A stretch of 64,000 nt of DNA from DATJFQ01 sp035492775 (GTDB lineage Bacteria > Acidobacteriota > Vicinamibacteria > Vicinamibacterales > 2-12-FULL-66-21), in NCBI GenBank assembly GCA_035492775.1, contig DATJIW010000003.1, positions 47,004-111,003 of the forward strand, read 5' to 3'. The notes beneath the pieces were generated by a model, which saw only the letters and a program-made list of their open reading frames with translations, ran no database searches and was not told where the DNA came from. Of this stretch, positions 44,298-53,010 are shown one piece after another. The position numbers were made by a program, and so were the translations under genes. The first letter of the stretch is position 1, and each line of letters begins with the position of its first letter.

Positions 44298-45215
44298 ATC
44301 ACCAACGGCGATTCTACGCGTATCGGACTCGAACGATCGGGCGTGCCGGGTACTTTCCAGCCCTGGAGGGACGTCCTGTACGACGGCCCGGCGCCCACGC
44401 GGCTGCCGGCCGAGCGCTTCCGGCGCGTGCGCAGCGAATTCATCGGTGCGGACGGCGCGTTCGGAGGCGCCGACGCGATCGAGCGGGGCTACGCTCAGGA
44501 GGATGCGGCGGTTGCAGGCTGGAACGATCACGACGAGGTGGTCCTCTGGTTCGAGCACGATCTCTACGATCAGCTGCTGCTCATCCGTCTTCTCTCGATG
44601 CTGCCGTCCGACGCCGGAAGGAAAGTGTCGCTCGTGTGCTCGGACACGTACCTCGGACCGCTGCAGCCGGAGCAGTTCCCCGCGCTCTTCGCCCGCCGCC
44701 GTCAGGTCGCGCCCGCCGAGATCGCGCTCGCCTCGCGTGCATGGAATGCGTTCGGCGCAGATACGCCGACCGCTCTCGTCGCGCTGCTCGCGTCCGATAC
44801 CTCGGCCCTGCCGTATCTCGCAGCGGCGCTCCGCCGCCTGCTCGAGGAATATCCCTCCGGGCGCGATGGTCTGTCGCGCAGCGAACGTCAGATCCTGCAG
44901 GCGATCGCGAATGGCGCCCGGACGGGCGTCCAGGCCTTTGCGGCGTGCGCGGTGATGGAGGAGGCGATCTTCATGGGCGATACGACGTTCTGGGGAATCG
45001 CCAGCCGGCTCGCGCGCGGGCCCGCCCCGCTCATCACGACCGGCGGATCGATGAACGATCCCGTGACGCTCACCGCCACGGGCAGCGACGTCCTTGCCGG
45101 ACGCGCCGACTACATCAGGCTCAACGGGATCGATCGCTGGATCGGCGGGGTGCACCTGACGCCGGCGTCGCTGTGGCGCCGGACCCCTGACGGCGGCCTG
45201 CGACGAGCTGCCTGA
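44289..45215 (+). CDS. DUF1835 domain-containing protein
   Basis: A 308-residue soluble protein. The N-terminus shows the DUF1835 signature MLHITNGDSTRIGLERSGV followed by PGTFQPWRDVLYDGPAP; other conserved-looking segments are EVVLWFEHDLYDQLLLIRLL and LTATGSDVLAGRADY near the end. The function is unknown; the family is common in soil bacteria. The GTG start at 44289 lies inside the 5' end of the divergent sulfatase-like gene (9-base overlap), so the two promoters must lie within each other's coding region or act at the same spot. Confidence 0.85.
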   Translation: MLHITNGDSTRIGLERSGVPGTFQPWRDVLYDGPAPTRLPAERFRRVRSEFIGADGAFGGADAIERGYAQEDAAVAGWNDHDEVVLWFEHDLYDQLLLIRLLSMLPSDAGRKVSLVCSDTYLGPLQPEQFPALFARRRQVAPAEIALASRAWNAFGADTPTALVALLASDTSALPYLAAALRRLLEEYPSGRDGLSRSERQILQAIANGARTGVQAFAACAVMEEAIFMGDTTFWGIASRLARGPAPLITTGGSMNDPVTLTATGSDVLAGRADYIRLNGIDRWIGGVHLTPASLWRRTPDGGLRRAA

Positions 45216-45288
45216 TCTTCATCCGGCGCAGCACCGCGCGCTTGCGGTTGATTTGATGCCGTGACTTGTCGCCGTTGATTGCTGACAT
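45121..45288 (-). CDS. Possible 55-residue basic small protein
   Basis: An open frame from ATG 45288 encoding MSAINGDKSRHQINRKRAVL, then RRMKIRQLVAG and a Ser/Arg/Pro-rich tail. The N-terminal INGDKSR-x-x-x-x-RK pattern resembles a short basic protein I recall as common in Acidobacteriota, though this was not checked. The first 24 codons lie in intergenic DNA and the rest is antisense to the 3' end of the DUF1835 gene. It follows the third ADOP gene by nine bases on the same strand. The ribosome site is weak (GGAG about 13 bases upstream, in the ADOP stop region). Confidence 0.4.
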   Translation of the reverse strand: MSAINGDKSRHQINRKRAVLRRMKIRQLVAGRRQGSGATATPASGAPRRSSDRSR

Positions 45289-45297
45289 GCGGCCATT

Positions 45298-47745
45298 CTA
45301 CTCCGCCCGCAGGGCGATCATCGGATCGACGCGTGCGGCGCGGCGTGCGGGCACGTAGCTTGCCGCCAGCGCGACGGCTGTGAAGAGCACCGCCGCTCCG
45401 CCGAACGTAATCGGATCGACGGCGCTCACGCCCAGCAGCAGGCTCTTCAGCAGTTGTGACGCGAAGGCGCCGAGCGCCAGACCGATCACCACTCCAGCGC
45501 CCGCGAGCACGCTGCCTTGCCGCAGAACCATGCGAAGCACTGTCCTGCGATCTGCGCCGAGCGCGATCCGCACGCCAATCTCTTTCGTGCGCCGGCTCAC
45601 GGCATACGACGTGACGCCGTAGATCCCGATCGCGGCGAGCAGCAGCCCGACGATGCCGAGCGATCCCGACAGCGTTGCTGCAAGACGCTGCGGCACGAGG
45701 CCGATCGCCGTCACCTCCGACAGCGGCATCGCCGTCGTGACCGGGAGCGCCGGCTGCATCTGGTGGATGAGCGCGCGGATCTGCGCAATGGCCGGCTCGC
45801 CGGTCGTCTTCACGAACAGCGACACGGCCGAGTGATACTCCTGTGCATAGGGAACGTAGACGTACGGATCCACCGGCCCCGTCAGATCGACGACGTGTGC
45901 ATCGGCCGCGACGCCGACGATCGTGTAGTGGTCAGGCTTCTGCGAGAGCGGCGTATCCACCTCGAATGTCCGGCCGAGAACGTCCTCCGTGCCATACAGC
46001 CGCCGTGCCAGCGACTCGTTGACGACGGCAACCTTTGGAGCGTCAGCTCTATCCGCGTCGGTGAAATCGCGTCCGCGCACCAACTGCACCTTCATCGTGG
46101 TGAAGTATCCGGGCGAGATCAGATTCCAGTCGACGGGCGCCGAATCCCGGCGCTTCGTTTCCCGCGGCGCACCTGGCAGGCGTACATCGCCGAAGCTCAT
46201 ACGTCCGCCGTCGAGCGGCAGATCGACCGAGAGCGCCGCATGGCTCACGCCCGGCAGCGCGCGCACGCGGCCGAGCAGGTCCTGCGCGAATGCCAGCCCG
46301 GCGGGATCCTTGAATCCCGCGAGCGTCAGATCGAGCGACACGACGTCGACGTTCGTCTGGTCGAATCCCGGCGGAATGTGGACCGCACGCTCGAGCGCCC
46401 GCAGAAACAGCCCGCCCGCGATCACGAGCAGCAGCGCGAGCGTGACCTGGCTGACGAGGAATACCTGACGCAAACGCAGCCGCGCAGGGCCGCCGTCCAG
46501 GCCCTGCGCCTTCAACGACGTGACCAGATCCGGCCGCGAGGCCTGGAGCGCCGGCGCCATGCCACAGAGGATCGCCGCCGTGAGCGAGAGCACGATCGTG
46601 AACGCGAGCACACGCCAGTCGGTCGTGATCGCGACTCCGACCGGCAGCGGCAGCTCCGGAAGAACCGACAGCAGCACCGATTCGAGCCATCGACTGAGCA
46701 CGAGTCCCGCGACACACCCGCCGCTGAAGAGCAGAATTGATTCGGTGAGCATCTGCCGCACGAGACGTCCGCGGCCCGCGCCGATCGCGAGACGCACGGC
46801 GATCTCGCGGCGCCGGCCGGCGGCGCGCGCGAGCATCATTCCGGCGAGATTGACGCAGGTGATGAGGAGGATGAGGCCGACGAGCGCCATCAGTACGCCG
46901 ATGAACCCGCCGATGATCGAGATGCGGCCGGGGAACACCGACAGCGCCGCGACGGTGAACCCGCGCCCTTCGTTCTCCTTCGGATACTCGTGTTCGAGAG
47001 CCGCGCCGATCGACCGCAGTTCGGCGTCCGCCTGCTTCACCGTGACGCCCGGTTTCAACCGTGCTCCCATCATCAGCCACGCCACCGCGCGGCTGGTGAA
47101 CATGTCGCCGGCCGGGCCGGATGGATGATTCGACAGCGGCAGCCAGAGGTCGCTCTGCAGCACGGTCGTGCCCTGAAAGCCGCGCGGCGTGACGCCGATC
47201 ACGGCGTAGGGCTTGTTCGTGATCGTGATCACGCGCCCGAGGATCGTCGGGTCGGCGCCGAACCTCGTGCGCCACAAACGGTCGCTGATCACGGTGACGG
47301 CGTTCTGCCCGGGTTTGTCGTCGGCATCGGTGAAGACGCGGCCGATCTGAGCCGGCGTGCCGAGCACCTTGAAGAAGTTGCCCGTGACCATGAGGCCGTA
47401 GACGCGTTCGGCACCGTCGGGACCGCTGAGGCTCATCGGCAGCGGTTCGATGCGATACGCATACACGTCGGAGAGCGTCGTCGTCCGCGCGCGGACGTCG
47501 AGGTAGTTCGGATAGTTCGTCGTGTCGAAGCCACGGCCCGATTGCGTCCGGCCGACGTCCACCAGATGCCCGACGTCCGTGAGCCCCGGCAGCGGCCGGA
47601 ACAGAAGGGCATTCGCCAGCGAGAAGATCGCCGTGTTCGACCCGATGCCAATGGCCAGCGAGAGCATCGCGACCGCGGTGAATCCGGGGCTCCGGCGGAG
47701 CATGCGTACGGCGTAGCGGGCGTCCTGGGCGATCGCGTCGGTCAA
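45298..47745 (-). CDS. ADOP/MacB-type ABC transporter permease without N-terminal domain
   Basis: An 815-residue double permease starting directly with AQDARYAVRMLRRSPGFTAV and helix AMLSLAIGIGSNTAIFSLAN, so the soluble ADOP N-terminal segment of the other two copies is absent. Two MacB cores and the last helices (ending YVPARRAARVDPMIALRAE) are complete. The start is TTG 47745 with AGGAGG five bases upstream. No PadR gene is next to it, but a perfect 7-bp inverted repeat lies directly before the ribosome site. It is divergent from the copper ATPase. The substrate is unknown. Confidence 0.93.
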   Translation of the reverse strand: MTDAIAQDARYAVRMLRRSPGFTAVAMLSLAIGIGSNTAIFSLANALLFRPLPGLTDVGHLVDVGRTQSGRGFDTTNYPNYLDVRARTTTLSDVYAYRIEPLPMSLSGPDGAERVYGLMVTGNFFKVLGTPAQIGRVFTDADDKPGQNAVTVISDRLWRTRFGADPTILGRVITITNKPYAVIGVTPRGFQGTTVLQSDLWLPLSNHPSGPAGDMFTSRAVAWLMMGARLKPGVTVKQADAELRSIGAALEHEYPKENEGRGFTVAALSVFPGRISIIGGFIGVLMALVGLILLITCVNLAGMMLARAAGRRREIAVRLAIGAGRGRLVRQMLTESILLFSGGCVAGLVLSRWLESVLLSVLPELPLPVGVAITTDWRVLAFTIVLSLTAAILCGMAPALQASRPDLVTSLKAQGLDGGPARLRLRQVFLVSQVTLALLLVIAGGLFLRALERAVHIPPGFDQTNVDVVSLDLTLAGFKDPAGLAFAQDLLGRVRALPGVSHAALSVDLPLDGGRMSFGDVRLPGAPRETKRRDSAPVDWNLISPGYFTTMKVQLVRGRDFTDADRADAPKVAVVNESLARRLYGTEDVLGRTFEVDTPLSQKPDHYTIVGVAADAHVVDLTGPVDPYVYVPYAQEYHSAVSLFVKTTGEPAIAQIRALIHQMQPALPVTTAMPLSEVTAIGLVPQRLAATLSGSLGIVGLLLAAIGIYGVTSYAVSRRTKEIGVRIALGADRRTVLRMVLRQGSVLAGAGVVIGLALGAFASQLLKSLLLGVSAVDPITFGGAAVLFTAVALAASYVPARRAARVDPMIALRAE

Positions 47746-47755
47746 CGGGTCCTCC

Positions 47756-47771
47756 TACGAAGTGCTTCGTA
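47756..47771. promoter_or_regulatory. Candidate operator TACGAAG-TG-CTTCGTA
   Basis: A perfect inverted repeat with 7-base arms and a 2-base centre, between the divergent ADOP permease and copper ATPase genes and touching the AGGAGG of the permease. Its placement suits repression of the permease; the cognate regulator is not in the vicinity. Confidence 0.5.
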
Positions 47772-47828
47772 ATACGTCAGCGCCGCCGCTGCGGTTCCCT
47801 GCATGGGACGAGGGGCGTCATAATCGTG

Positions 47829-50135
47829 ATGCACCTCGACATGTCCCCAACCGAGACCGTTCCCATCGACCCCGTCTGCGGGATGGAAGTCGACCCCGGC
47901 ACGGACCTGAAAACCGATTATCAAGGGACCACGTACTACTTCTGCCATCCGTCGTGCCTGGAACGTTTCAAGGGCGATCCCGACGCGGTCCTTCATCCGG
48001 GCGATGCGCCGCCGGCGGATTCGGACGCGATCTACACCTGCCCGATGCATCCGGAGATCCGGCAGCTCGGTCCGGGCAGCTGCCCGATCTGCGGGATGGC
48101 CCTCGAGCCGGCGATGGTTACGCTGGACGAGGGACCGAATGCCGAGCTGATCGATATGACGCGGCGGTTCCGGGTCGCCGCGGCCCTCGGGCTGCCCGTG
48201 ATGCTCTTTGCAATGGCAGAGATGTTTGCGCCGGGCGCCGTGCACGCACGCGTGGACCTTCGCGTTGCGGATCAGGTGCAGCTCGCGCTCGCCACGCCCG
48301 TGGTGTTCTGGTGCGGATGGCCGTTCTTCGAACGGGCGTGGGCGTCACTCGTCAACCGCAGTCCCAACATGTTCACGCTCATCGCCATCGGCGTGGGCGC
48401 CGCCTTTGGCTACAGCGCCGCCGCGACGATTGTCCCGGGCGTTTTTCCAGATGGCTTCCGTACGCACGGTCGGATCGAACCGTACTTCGATACGGCGGTC
48501 GTCATCACCGCGCTCGTGCTGCTCGGTCAGGTGCTCGAGATCCGCGCTCGAAGCCGGACATCCGCCGCGTTGAAAGGGCTGCTCGGTCTTGTACCGGCGA
48601 CCGCCAGGCGAGTTACACCGGCCGGCGACGACGAGATTGCGCTGAACGACGTGAATCCCGGAGATGAGCTGCGCGTCCGGCCAGGCGAGAAGGTGCCGGT
48701 CGACGGCCGCGTCCTGGACGGAGAAACGACCATCGATGAATCCATGATTACGGGCGAGCCGGTGCCGGCCGCGAAGCGCCCGGGCGATCGCGTCACCGGC
48801 GGCTCGGTCAACGGCCGAGGCTCTTTCGTCATGCGAGCGGAGCACGTTGGACGCGACACGCTTCTGGCGCGCATCGTCCAGATGGTGTCGGAAGCGCAGC
48901 GCACGCGTGCGCCGATTCAGCGGCTTGCCGATCGCGTTGCGTCGTACTTCGTACCGGCCGTCATTGCCATTGCGATGGTGGCTGCGATCGCGTGGGCTGT
49001 GTGGGGACCACCGCCAGCCCTCGCGCACGCGATCGTCAGCGCGGTAGCGGTGCTGATCATCGCCTGCCCCTGCGCGCTCGGCCTCGCGACGCCGATGGCG
49101 ATCATGGTCGGTAGCGGCCGCGGCGCCGCGTCAGGCGTGCTGATACGCAACGCCGAGGCGCTCGAGCGTCTCGAATCCGTCGACACGCTCGTGTTCGACA
49201 AAACAGGTACCCTGACCGAGGGCAGGCCACGCGTGGTCGCCGTCCACACGTTCGGTGCGCCAGAAGACGACGTGCTCAGGCGCGCCGCTGCGCTGGAGCA
49301 GGCGAGCGAGCACCCGCTCGCGTCCGCGATCGTCCAGGCAGCGCGGGACCGCGGGTTGTCCTGGCCGTCCCACGTCGAGTTCGAGAGCCACACGGGCAAA
49401 GGCGTCACCGGAACAGTCGACGGCGCAGTCGTCATCGGCAGCGAAACGATGATGGCGGAGGTGCGCGTCGACATCGCTGCGGCGCAGGAGATCGTCGACG
49501 GGATGCGCAGGGCAGGGCAGACCGTGCTCTTCGTCGCGCGGAATGGATTTCTCGAGGGCGTGGTTGCCGTCGAGGATCCGATCAAGAGCACCACGCCGGA
49601 TGCGCTTCGCGCGCTGCGTGCCGAAGGACTGCGCCTCATCATGCTGACGGGCGACTCGCGCGCAACCGCCCACGCCGTGGCATCGCAGCTGGAGATCCCG
49701 GATGCCGACGTTCACTCGGAGGTGCTGCCGGATCGCAAGCGCGAATTCATCGAGGAACTGGTCCGCAGCGGCCGCCGCGTGGCAATGGCCGGCGACGGCA
49801 TCAACGATGCGCCTGCCCTTGCGGCCGCTGACGTGGGTATCGCCATGGGAACCGGCACGGATGTCGCGATGGAGAGCGCCGGCATCACGCTGGTGAAAGG
49901 CGATCTCCGCGCACTCGTCCGAGCCCGCCGCCTGAGCCGCGCGACCATGCGGAACGTCAGGCAGAACCTGCTGCTGGCGTTCGTCTACAACGCCGTCGGC
50001 GTGCCCGTCGCCGCGGGTGCGCTCTATCCGTTCGTCGGCCTCCTCGTGAGTCCCGTCTGGGCAAGCGCGGCGATGACCTTCAGCTCGGTCTCCGTGATTG
50101 CCAACGCCCTGCGGCTGAGAGGAGCGAGGCTCTGA
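47829..50135 (+). CDS. copA: Copper-translocating P-type ATPase with YHS and HMBD modules
   Basis: A 768-residue P1B-type ATPase. The N-terminus has a YHS domain (DPVCGMEVDPGT, then FCHPSCLERF) and a heavy-metal-binding module (YTCPMHPEI, CPICGMALEP) in place of a classic HMA domain. Core motifs are TGEPVPAAK (actuator), CPCALGLATP at 413 (metal site), DKTGTLTEG at 457 (phosphorylation), SEHPLA and GDGINDAPALAAADVG. It exports Cu(I) (or Ag) from the cytoplasm, or supplies copper to cuproproteins such as oxidase. The start is GTG 47826 or ATG 47829; the ATG is chosen. It is divergent from the third ADOP gene. No copper regulator gene is adjacent. Confidence 0.93.
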   Translation: MHLDMSPTETVPIDPVCGMEVDPGTDLKTDYQGTTYYFCHPSCLERFKGDPDAVLHPGDAPPADSDAIYTCPMHPEIRQLGPGSCPICGMALEPAMVTLDEGPNAELIDMTRRFRVAAALGLPVMLFAMAEMFAPGAVHARVDLRVADQVQLALATPVVFWCGWPFFERAWASLVNRSPNMFTLIAIGVGAAFGYSAAATIVPGVFPDGFRTHGRIEPYFDTAVVITALVLLGQVLEIRARSRTSAALKGLLGLVPATARRVTPAGDDEIALNDVNPGDELRVRPGEKVPVDGRVLDGETTIDESMITGEPVPAAKRPGDRVTGGSVNGRGSFVMRAEHVGRDTLLARIVQMVSEAQRTRAPIQRLADRVASYFVPAVIAIAMVAAIAWAVWGPPPALAHAIVSAVAVLIIACPCALGLATPMAIMVGSGRGAASGVLIRNAEALERLESVDTLVFDKTGTLTEGRPRVVAVHTFGAPEDDVLRRAAALEQASEHPLASAIVQAARDRGLSWPSHVEFESHTGKGVTGTVDGAVVIGSETMMAEVRVDIAAAQEIVDGMRRAGQTVLFVARNGFLEGVVAVEDPIKSTTPDALRALRAEGLRLIMLTGDSRATAHAVASQLEIPDADVHSEVLPDRKREFIEELVRSGRRVAMAGDGINDAPALAAADVGIAMGTGTDVAMESAGITLVKGDLRALVRARRLSRATMRNVRQNLLLAFVYNAVGVPVAAGALYPFVGLLVSPVWASAAMTFSSVSVIANALRLRGARL

Positions 50136-50167
50136 ATCGGGTGAGTCGGTGAGGTGGTGAATCGGGT
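50133..50167 (+). repeat. Short degenerate direct repeats after copA
   Basis: TGAATCGGGT occurs at 50133-50142 (including the copA stop codon) and 50158-50167, with a related GAGTCGG between them. Units follow a GTGA-TCGG pattern. No function is apparent. Confidence 0.5.
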
Positions 50168-50192
50168 TTCTGCTTCGCGGTAAGCTCTACCA

Positions 50193-51239
50193 ATGCTTAC
50201 CCGTGCCTGGCCTGTTGCCGCCGTCCTCGGCCTGGCCCTCTTACGCTGGTCAGCCGGTCAACTACCGGCACAGGATCTCGCAGCGCGCGAGCATCACCTT
50301 CGCAACATCCGTCAGTTGACGTTCGGCGGAGAGAACGCCGAGGCGTACTTCTCGGCCGACGGCTCTCGCATCATCTTTCAAAGCACCCGGGATGGCGCCG
50401 CCTGCGATCAGATCTACACGATGCGGATCGACGGCAGCGACCTTCACCGGGTGAGCACCGGAACGGGGCGGACTACCTGCGGGTACTTCTATCCGGACGG
50501 ACGCGAGATCCTGTTCGCGTCGACGCACAAAGCAGGACCGCAGTGTCCCCCGAAGCCAAGCTACGAACACGGGTACGTCTGGCCGATCTATGACACGTAC
50601 GACATTTATCGCGCGAACGCGGACGGCTCGAATCTCCGGCCGCTGACCACGACGGCCGGATACGACGCGGAAGCGACGATCGCACCGGACGGAACCATCG
50701 CGTTCACGAGCGTGCGCGACGGCGACATGGAGATCTACACGATGCGCGCCGACGGCTCCGGCGTGCGCCGGCTCACGCACAGGCCCGGTCCCGATGGCGG
50801 GCCGTTCTTCTCGTGGGACGGCCGGCGGATCGCGTATCGCGCCCATCCGCTCCAACCGGGCGCCGAATACGACAATTACCTCGCGCTGCTTGCGCAGCAC
50901 CTCTGGCAGCCGACGAAACTCGAGATCTACGTCATGGATCGCGACGGCGGCAGCGATCGCAAGCTGACGTCGCTTGGCGCGGCCAGCTTCGCTCCATCCT
51001 GGCATCCCGACGGCCAGCGCCTCGTCTTTGCCTCGAACGTCAACGATCCCAGCCAGCGCAACTTCGACATCTATCTGATGCGGATCGACGGCAGCGGCCT
51101 CGAGCAGGTCACGTTCAACGATACGTTCGACGGCTTCCCGATGTTTTCTCCTGACGGCAGGCATCTCGTGTTTGCCTCGAACCGCAACGGGAAGATCGAA
51201 GGGGAAACGAACGTCTTCATCGCGGATTGGGTGGAGTAG
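50193..51239 (+). CDS. Secreted TolB-like beta-propeller protein
   Basis: A 348-residue exported protein. The signal peptide is MLTRAWPVAAVLGLALLRWS. It has about six PD40/WD40-like blades with repeated patterns such as AYFSADGSRIIFQSTRDG and EIYTMRADGSGVRRLT. These are typical of the TolB propeller and related periplasmic proteins. Several copies are usual in Acidobacteriota genomes, with unknown function; it lacks the TolB N-terminal domain, so it is not TolB itself. It follows copA after a short repeat region and may be transcribed with it. Confidence 0.88.
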   Translation: MLTRAWPVAAVLGLALLRWSAGQLPAQDLAAREHHLRNIRQLTFGGENAEAYFSADGSRIIFQSTRDGAACDQIYTMRIDGSDLHRVSTGTGRTTCGYFYPDGREILFASTHKAGPQCPPKPSYEHGYVWPIYDTYDIYRANADGSNLRPLTTTAGYDAEATIAPDGTIAFTSVRDGDMEIYTMRADGSGVRRLTHRPGPDGGPFFSWDGRRIAYRAHPLQPGAEYDNYLALLAQHLWQPTKLEIYVMDRDGGSDRKLTSLGAASFAPSWHPDGQRLVFASNVNDPSQRNFDIYLMRIDGSGLEQVTFNDTFDGFPMFSPDGRHLVFASNRNGKIEGETNVFIADWVE

Positions 51240-51254
51240 GGTCGAGGTCCGACC

Positions 51255-51650
51255 TCAGAGCGGCGGCGCGCTGATGACTTCCCGCACTTCGATCGGCATG
51301 TTGAGCGGTGCTCCGCCGGGACCAGGTGCCGCGGAGACGGCTGCGGCGATTTCGCAGGCGCGCTCTGCTGACGGGCACTCGACGATCCAGAACCCGGCGA
51401 GCAACTCTTTCGTTTCCGCGAACGGCCCGTCGGTCACGAGCGGCTGGGCGTTGGGCTGCGCACGGACGATCCGCGGCCGCGGCGGGAAATCGAGTCCCTG
51501 GGCTTCCACCAGCTCGCCGCTGGCGCGCAGTTGCTCGTTGAACCGCTTCATGAAAGCGATGTGCGCCTGGATTTCTGCCGGCGCCCACGTCATGATCCCC
51601 GAGTTGGGCGGCGCCGACGCGGGGACGTGCATCATCAGCATGAACTTCAT
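51255..51650 (-). CDS. YCII-related DGPF domain protein
   Basis: A 131-residue ferredoxin-like-fold protein of the YCII/DGPF group. Signatures are MKFMLMMHVPAS at the start and VTDGPFAETKELLAGFWIVE, which contains the DGPF box. It is co-translated with the upstream sigma factor gene (ATGA overlap at 51647-51650). DGPF proteins are constant neighbours and presumed partners or targets of ECF42 sigma factors; their activity is unknown. A second DGPF protein is encoded divergently on the other side of the sigma gene. Confidence 0.93.
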   Translation of the reverse strand: MKFMLMMHVPASAPPNSGIMTWAPAEIQAHIAFMKRFNEQLRASGELVEAQGLDFPPRPRIVRAQPNAQPLVTDGPFAETKELLAGFWIVECPSAERACEIAAAVSAAPGPGGAPLNMPIEVREVISAPPL

Positions 51651-52933
51651 GCGTTTCCCTCCTGCGAGGTAGTCGAACGGCGGGGCTCGATTTCGACACC
51701 GGTCCGTAACGCCTCCACCCGCCGGTTCAGAAACCGTCGCTCCTGCGCGTTTGCGGCGAGGTCCCGCGCGCGCTCGAATGCGCGCGCGGCGTCGGACGGC
51801 CGGCTCAGGCGCCGCAGCATCTCGCCGCGTGCGGCGTGGAACAGGTGATAGTCATCCAGCTCCCGTTCGAGCGGATCGAGCAGCGCGAGCGCGGCTTCAG
51901 GTCCTTCAGCCATCCCGATTGCGACGGCGCGGTTCAGCGCGACGACTGGCGACGGCTGGACGTCGAGCAGGACGCCATAGAGTCGCGCGATCTGCACCCA
52001 GTCGGTATATTCCGCACGCGGGGCCTGGCAATGAAGCGCAGCGATGGCGGCCTGCAGCGCGAACGGTCCGCGCTGCCCCCGGAGCGCTTCCTCGACCAGC
52101 GGCAGCGCCTCGTCGATCTGCGCTCGATTCCACAACGAGCGATCCTGCTCGTCGAGCAGCACCAGATCGCCGGCGCCGTCCTCGCGAGCGCGCCGCCGCG
52201 AGTCGTGGAGCAGCATCAAGGCCAGCAGGCCCGTTGCCTCCGACGGCGGAGCTGGCATCATCAAGTCGCGAATGAGCCGTCCGAGGCGGATCGCCTCGGC
52301 GCACAAATCCGCGCGCACGAGCGGCTCGCCGCGCGTGGCGGCGTAGCCTTCCGTGAACACGAGGTAGACGACCGTGAGTACGGCGTCGAGACGATCCGCC
52401 AGCTCGCTCGCCTCGGGCTCGACATACGGAATGTGCGCGTCGCGTATCTTTCCCTTCGCGCGCACGAGCCGCTGCGCCATCGTGGCGGGCGCCACGAGGA
52501 ACGCGCGCGCGATTTCGTCGGTGTCGAGCCCGCACAGGGTCCGCAGCGTGAGGGCGACCTGCGCCTCGAAGGCGAGCGCCGGGTGGCAGCACGTGAAGAT
52601 CAGCCGCAGCCGGTCGTCCGGGACGCCGGCATGGTCGTAAACGGGGAGATCGACACGCGCGGCCATCGACGGGGCGAATGCTTCGACGGCCGCGTCGAAC
52701 CGCTTCGCCCGGCGAAGGCGGTCGATGGCGCGATTGCGCGCCGTCTGGATGATCCAGGCGCGCGGAAACTGTGGCACGCCGTCGGCTGGCCAGCGGGCGG
52801 CCGCCGACGCGAAGGCGTCCTGGGCAGCTTCTTCGGCCAGGTCGAAATCGCCGAGGAGACGGATCAACGTCGCGACGATCCGCCCCCACTCGGCGCGGTA
52901 CACTTCGGCCAGGACGGCCCCGGCATCCGGCAT
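51647..52933 (-). CDS. ECF sigma factor of the ECF42 type
   Basis: A 428-residue sigma factor. Residues about 10-85 are region 2 (LLGDFDLAEEAAQDAFASAA, AWIIQTARNRAIDRLRRAK) and residues about 105-170 are region 4 (ALTLRTLCGLDTDEIARAFL, PATMAQRLVRAKGKIRDA). The long C-terminal extension of about 240 residues (ATRGEPLVRADLCAEAIRLG and helical repeats) is characteristic of ECF42 and replaces an anti-sigma factor as the regulatory part. It is flanked by two DGPF/YCII genes, the known context of this group. It probably controls them through the promoter at 52965. Confidence 0.92.
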   Translation of the reverse strand: MPDAGAVLAEVYRAEWGRIVATLIRLLGDFDLAEEAAQDAFASAAARWPADGVPQFPRAWIIQTARNRAIDRLRRAKRFDAAVEAFAPSMAARVDLPVYDHAGVPDDRLRLIFTCCHPALAFEAQVALTLRTLCGLDTDEIARAFLVAPATMAQRLVRAKGKIRDAHIPYVEPEASELADRLDAVLTVVYLVFTEGYAATRGEPLVRADLCAEAIRLGRLIRDLMMPAPPSEATGLLALMLLHDSRRRAREDGAGDLVLLDEQDRSLWNRAQIDEALPLVEEALRGQRGPFALQAAIAALHCQAPRAEYTDWVQIARLYGVLLDVQPSPVVALNRAVAIGMAEGPEAALALLDPLERELDDYHLFHAARGEMLRRLSRPSDAARAFERARDLAANAQERRFLNRRVEALRTGVEIEPRRSTTSQEGNA

Positions 52934-52964
52934 ACGTCAATCGTAATCAGTTTTCTTCGCCGGC

Positions 52965-52991
52965 TGTCGATTCGGGCCGTCTCCGTTCGTC
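52965..52991 (+). promoter_or_regulatory. Candidate ECF42-type promoter of the DGPF gene
   Basis: TGTCGA (52965-52970) and CGTC (52988-52991) are separated by 17 bases, 19 bases before the DGPF start codon. TGTCGA resembles the -35 element I recall as reported for ECF42 sigma factors; this was not checked. Confidence 0.55.
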
Positions 52992-53010
52992 TTATCCGTG
53001 GAGGCACCAG

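Noticed and set aside
44298..45155. N-terminal extension of the second sulfatase-like gene
   Set aside because: The 286 extra codons are antisense to the DUF1835 gene, and the ATG at 44297 starts a normal signal peptide.
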